Assembly (NCBI GenBank): GCA_963966185.1
Contig: CAWZYM010000333.1
Location: 155,103 to 219,102, forward strand
Reading direction: 5' to 3'
Origin: Rhabditoides inermis
Taxonomy: Eukaryota; Nematoda; Chromadorea; Rhabditida; Rhabditidae
DNA: 64,000 nt
Shown: in pieces, positions 59,088 through 64,000 of the stretch
Numbering within the stretch: the first letter of the stretch is position 1
How the letters are laid out: every line of letters starts with the position of its first letter
The notes under the pieces: model-generated
Database searches by the model: none
Told to the model about the DNA's origin: nothing
The model's input: only the letters and a program-made list of their open reading frames with translations
Translations under genes and position numbers: made by a program

Positions 59088-59623
59088 TGTCGTGGATTCC
59101 ACGACCGAAACCGTATAACTTTGACTATGATCATACCATATGACATCCACTGTGTGAGAACAACATGATACCGTACTACCCGCTGAACGAATACTGTACT
59201 CTCTGTTGCTGTTCGCATGGGATGTGAAGAAGAAGCGCCAGCTTGGATTCGTCTGCCCCGTCCGCGCCTGTTTGGAGCCGGCACTTCCCTCGCCCCCTCA
59301 CTCGGCCGCCCTCGTCTTCCACACACCCGCCACACACCTGCGCGGAGACGCCACACGCTCCGAGTTCTAGCCCCGCCCCCTCCTTTTCGTATGAGCTCAT
59401 GGTTCGGTGATAGCGATGCTAGAGTAAGGTCGGTCCCGTTCCATGGTTTTGCCCGTGTAGGGTTTAGGATACTAGCGGAATGCAGTAGTCCCTTTTCTTC
59501 CTAGTTGCGACTAGTGTGTGTGTTATGATTGGAGTGATGCTCCCTTGTCTTGTTGTCGTGGACGTGTGTCCGACATTGTTTTGTGTGTCCCCGCCGGCGT
59601 GCGGTTCTTTCCGGTTGTCAGTG
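59088..59623 (+). mobile_element. Truncated solo LTR, copy 2
   Basis: Same two junctions and internal sequence as the copy at 54953-55488, so it arose by satellite amplification and not by a new insertion. Confidence 0.9.
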
Positions 59624-59877
59624 CCGGATCGATATGACAGGAGCTCGCTACGAGGGTGCTATTTTGCACATATGTCAGCCAGAGCACTAGTAACTATATG
59701 TAAATCGTCAGAGCAATTACCAGCGGATGAACTCGAGAGAGCTCCATATAATGGAGTGAGCCCTGGGAACTGAGGCCGGATCGATATGACAGGAGCTCGC
59801 TACGAGGGTGCTATTTTGCACATATGTCAGCCAGAGCACTAGTGATTATATGTAGATCGTCAGAGCAATTACCAGCG

Positions 59878-60567
59878 GTAACCCAGTAACCCAGTAACCC
59901 AGTAACCCAGTAACCCAGTAACCCAGTAACCCAGTAACCCAGTAACCCAGTAACCCAGTAACCCAGTAACCCAGTAACCCAGTAACCCAGTAACCCAGTA
60001 ACCCAGTAACCCAGTAACCCAGTAACCCAGTAACCCAGTAACCCAGTAACCCAGTAACCCAGTAACCCAGTAACCCAGTAACCCAGTAACCCAGTAACCC
60101 AGTAACCCAGTAACCCAGTAACCCAGTAACCCAGTAACCCAGTAACCCAGTAACCCAGTAACCCAGTAACCCAGTAACCCAGTAACCCAGTAACCCAGTA
60201 ACCCAGTAACCCAGTAACCCAGTAACCCAGTAACCCAGTAACCCAGTAACCCAGTAACCCAGTAACCCAGTAACCCAGTAACCCAGTAACCCAGTAACCC
60301 AGTAACCCAGTAACCCAGTAACCCAGTAACCCAGTAACCCAGTAACCCAGTAACCCAGTAACCCAGTAACCCAGTAACCCAGTAACCCAGTAACCCAGTA
60401 ACCCAGTAACCCAGTAACCCAGTAACCCAGTAACCCAGTAACCCAGTAACCCAGTAACCCAGTAACCCAGTAACCCAGTAACCCAGTAACCCAGTAACCC
60501 AGTAACCCAGTAATCCAGTAACCCAGTAACCCAGTAATCCAGTAACCCAGTAACCCAGTAACCCAGT
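59878..60567. repeat. TAACCCAG array 6 (about 86 units)
   Basis: Two TAATCCAG variants near the right end, three units apart. Confidence 0.98.
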
Positions 60568-61685
60568 GTCGCGGACGCGACGCAACCGCCAAAGCAAATC
60601 ATTGTCAAATGTACATAAAATATATATGAGACCGTTGATGTCATTATGCATCGTATTATAATAAAATAAGATCGATATTCAATGGATAACATTACATAAT
60701 TAACCTAAACACCGACGAATTCTCCCGCCAATCAGAATGGGCGGAGACGCAAGTAGGCAATGTGACCACATTCCTAACGCAATATTTGTCAGCCGGAATC
60801 CGTATTATTTAATTCAGGATTGAACGGCTTGGGTGGTCTCGAGCCGAGAACATTCAAATCCGTGACCGTAATCCATCCAGAAATTCAGGATGAAATCCCA
60901 AAATAAACCTCACTTATCTCTCGACTCGGTGCAAGTGTGTAGATCGTCAGAGCAATTACCAGCGGATGAACTCGAGAGAGCTCCACATAATGGAGTGAGC
61001 CCTGGGGAATGAGGCCGGATCGATATGACAGGAGCTCGCTACGAGGGTGCTGTTTTGCACATGTGTCAGCCAGAGCACTAGTAACTATATGTAGATCGTT
61101 AGAGCAATTACCAGCGGATGAACTCGAGAGAGCTCCATATAATTGAGTGAGCCCTGGGGAATGAGGCCGAATCGATATGACAGGAGCTCGCTACGAGGGT
61201 GCTATTTTGCACATATGTCAGCCAGAGCACTAGTCATTATATGTGGATCGTCAGAGCAATTACCAGCCGATGAACTCGAGAGAGCTCCAAATAATGGAGT
61301 AGGCCCTGGGGAATGAGGCCGGATCGATATGACAGGACTACGAGGGTGCTATTTTGCACATATGTCAGCCAGAGCACTAGTAATTATATGTAGATCGTCA
61401 GAGCAATTACCAGCGGATGAACTCGAGAGAGCTTCATATAATGGAGTGAGCCCTGGGGAATGAGGCCGAATCGATATGACAGGAGCTCGCTACGAGGGTG
61501 CTAATTTGCAATTATGTCAGCCAGAGCACTAGTAATGATATATGAATCGTCAGAGCGATTACCAGCGGATGAACTCGAAAGAGCTCCATATAATGGAGTG
61601 AGCCCTGGGGAATGAGGCCGGATCGATATGACAGGAGCTCGCTACGAGGGTGCTATTTTGCACATATGTCAGCCAGAGCACTAGT

Positions 61686-62221
61686 TGTCGTGGATTCCAC
61701 GACCGAAACCGTATAACTTTGACTATGATCATACCATATGACATCCACTGTGTGAGAACAACATGATACCGTACTACCCGCTGAACGAATACTGTACTCT
61801 CTGTTGCTGTTCGCATGGGATGTGAAGAAGAAGCGCCAGCTTGGATTCGTCTGCCCCGTCCGCGCCTGTTTGGAGCCGGCACTTCCCTCGCCCCCTCACT
61901 CGGCCGCCCTCGTCTTCCACACACCCGCCACACACCTGCGCGGAGACGCCACACGCTCCGAGTTCTAGCCCCGCCCCCTCCTTTTCGTATGAGCTCATGG
62001 TTCGGTGATAGCGATGCTAGAGTAAGGTCGGTCCCGTTCCATGGTTTTGCCCGTGTAGGGTTTAGGATACTAGCGGAATGCAGTAGTCCCTTTTCTTCCT
62101 AGTTGCGACTAGTGTGTGTGTTATGATTGGAGTGATGCTCCCTTGTCTTGTTGTCGTGGACGTGTGTCCGACATTGTTTTGTGTGTCCCCGCCGGCGTGC
62201 GGTTCTTTCCGGTTGTCAGTG
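61686..62221 (+). mobile_element. Truncated solo LTR, copy 3
   Basis: Same junctions as copies 1 and 2. It lies 2,598 bp after copy 2. Confidence 0.9.
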
Positions 62222-62475
62222 CCGGATCGATATGACAGGAGCTCGCTACGAGGGTGCTATTTTGCACATATGTCAGCCAGAGCACTAGTAACTATATGTA
62301 AATCGTCAGAGCAATTACCAGCGGATGAACTCGAGAGAGCTCCATATAATGGAGTGAGCCCTGGGAACTGAGGCCGGATCGATATGACAGGAGCTCGCTA
62401 CGAGGGTGCTATTTTGCACATATGTCAGCCAGAGCACTAGTGATTATATGTAGATCGTCAGAGCAATTACCAGCG

Positions 62476-63312
62476 GTAACCCAGTAACCCAGTAACCCAG
62501 TAACCCAGTAACCCAGTAACCCAGTAACCCAGTAACCCAGTAACCCAGTAACCCAGTAACCCAGTAACCCAGTAACCCAGTAACCCAGTAACCCAGTAAC
62601 CCAGTAACCAGTAACCCAGTAACCCAGTAACCCAGTAACCCAGTAACCCAGTAACCCAGTAACCCAGTAACCCAGTAACCCAGTAACCCAGTAACCCAGT
62701 AACCCAGTAACCCAGTAACCCAGTAACCCAGTAACCCAGTAACCCAGTAACCCAGTAACCCAGTAACCCAGTAACCCAGTAACCCAGTAACCCAGTAACC
62801 CAGTAACCCAGTAACCCAGTAACCCAGTAACCCAGTAACCCAGTAACCCAGTAACCCAGTAACCCAGTAACCCAGTAACCCAGTAACCCAGTAACCCAGT
62901 AACCCAGTAACCCAGTAACCCAGTAACCCAGTAACCCAGTAACCCAGTAACCCAGTAACCCAGTAACCCAGTAACCCAGTAACCCAGTAACCCAGTAACC
63001 CAGTAACCCAGTAACCCAGTAACCCAGTAACCAGTAACCCAGTAACCCAGTAACCCAGTAACCCAGTAACCCAGTAACCCAGTAACCCAGTAACCCAGTA
63101 ACCCAGTAACCAGTAACCCAGTAACCCAGTAACCCAGTAACCCAGTAACCCAGTAACCCAGTAACCCAGTAACCCAGTAACCCAGTAACCCAGTAACCCA
63201 GTAACCCAGTAACCCAGTAACCCAGTAACCCAGTAACCCAGTAACCCAGTAACCAGTAATCCAGTAACCCAGTAACCCAGTAATCCAGTAACCCAGTAAC
63301 CCAGTAACCCAG
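62476..63312. repeat. TAACCCAG array 7 (about 105 units, with 7-mer slips)
   Basis: Contains four shortened TAACCAG units (near 62606, 63030, 63110 and 63250) and two TAATCCAG variants. It is the least regular of the arrays. Confidence 0.97.
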
Positions 63313-64000
63313 TGTCGCGGACGCGACGCAACCGCCAAAGCAAATCATTGTCAAATGTACATAAAATATATATGAGACCGTTGATGTCATTATGCATCGT
63401 ATTATAATAAAATAAGATCGATATTCAATGGATAACATTACATAATTAACCTAAACACCGACGAATTCTCCCGCCAATCAGAATGGGCGGAGACGCAAGT
63501 AGGCAATGTGACCACATTCCTAACGCAAAATTTGTCAGCCGGAATCCGTATTATTTAATTCAGGATTGAACGGCTTGGGTGGTCTCGAGCCGAGAACATT
63601 CAAATCCGTGACCGTAATCCATCCAGAAATTCAGGATGAAATCCCAAATAAACCTCACTTATCTCTCGACTCGGTGCAAGTGTGTAGATCGTCAGAGCAA
63701 TTACCAGCGGATGAACTCGAGAGAGCTCCACATAATGGAGTGAGCCCTGGGGAATGAGGCGGATCGATATGACAGGAGCTCGCTACCAGGGGGGCTGTTT
63801 TGCACATGTGTCAGCCAGAGCACTAGTAACTATATGTAGATCGTTAGAGCAATTACCAGCGGATGAACTCGAGAGAGCTCCATATAATTGAGTGAGCCCT
63901 GGGGAATGAGGCCGAATCGATATGACAGGAGCTCGCTACGAGGGTGCTATTTTGCACATATGTCAGCCAGAGCACTAGTCATTATATGTGGATCGTCAGA

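Larger units (their letters stand above)
45371..64000. repeat. Composite satellite block with higher-order repeats
   Basis: The block alternates four components: a monomer of about 152 bp, arrays of the 8-mer TAACCCAG, a spacer of about 395 bp, and a 545-bp LTR or its 536-bp truncated form. Order from left: monomers, 8-mer array, spacer, monomers, full LTR element, monomers, array, spacer, monomers, array, spacer, monomers, truncated LTR, and so on. A unit of about 4,135 bp repeats (positions 54826 and 58961 are equivalent), then one of about 2,598 bp (58961 and 61559). Array length differs between otherwise near-identical units. The block runs off the right edge. Confidence 0.95.

Noticed and set aside
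48148..62371. Repeated short frames in the LTR (for example MGCEEEAPAWIRLPRPR)
   Set aside because: Present in each LTR copy simply because the LTR is repeated; the frames cross the LTR boundaries and have no similarity to gag or pol.
45910..63438. Long open frames of GLLGYWVT repeats, up to about 455 residues
   Set aside because: They arise because the 8-base unit is free of stop codons in every minus-strand frame and 24 bases return to the same frame. All three minus frames are open at once, and array length varies between copies.
45371..64000. CRISPR-like regular direct repeats
   Set aside because: The repeats are head-to-tail monomers and 8-mers without unique spacers, in a nematode genome.

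Overview
The window is nuclear DNA of a nematode. The clearest marker is an intact 127-codon major sperm protein gene (MSP, 31160-31599, minus strand). The short introns with GT/AG borders and TTTCAG-like acceptors, and the dense CT/GA microsatellites, fit this. The species cannot be told from the sequence. No prokaryotic features, tRNA genes or rRNA genes are evident.

Layout. (1) 779-8268, minus: 15 exons, all in phase, encode the first 459 residues of a RIC1-type protein (subunit of the Ric1-Rgp1 exchange factor for Rab6); the rest runs off the left edge. (2) 8.5-10.8 kb: a fold-back element, a tRNA-like SINE fragment and a cluster of palindromic CTAAAATTTTAG repeats. (3) 11046-14142, plus: an SH2-kinase protein whose catalytic HRD motif reads HCN, so probably a pseudokinase. 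(4) 14760-15801, plus: a broken copy of a Bin3/MePCE-type RNA-cap methyltransferase. (5) 16360-19651, minus: an intact 20-exon gene for an unrecognised secreted or membrane protein of about 693 residues. (6) 20-24.2 kb: a hairpin MITE, GA repeats and a dead LINE. (7) 24.3-44.9 kb, plus: a run of truncated conserved genes: a laminin-alpha pseudogene, an internal-to-C-terminal piece of RIC1, and a piece of MED12 (Mediator kinase module) with frame breaks. The MSP gene lies antisense in a MED12 intron. A 5.5-kb DNA transposon with long terminal inverted repeats and a 9-bp target duplication lies in another. (8) 45.37 kb to the right edge: about 18.6 kb of satellite DNA.

The satellite block has four parts: a monomer of about 152 bp, seven long arrays (and one short) of the 8-mer TAACCCAG, a spacer of about 395 bp, and a 545-bp LTR sequence. 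These are amplified together as higher-order repeats of about 4.1 and 2.6 kb. One complete non-autonomous LTR element (48275-50783) is the likely source of the LTR-like copies.

Three points deserve most attention. The first is the 8-mer/LTR/monomer satellite, whose G-rich strand resembles a telomere repeat but is not the usual nematode TTAGGC. The second is the long-TIR transposon at 32604-38110. The third is the repeated finding that exon 3' ends, or sequence next to 5' splice sites, have been tandemly duplicated into the following intron in two unrelated genes. The genes do not form an operon or pathway; only RIC1, the SH2-kinase, the 20-exon gene and MSP look functional.
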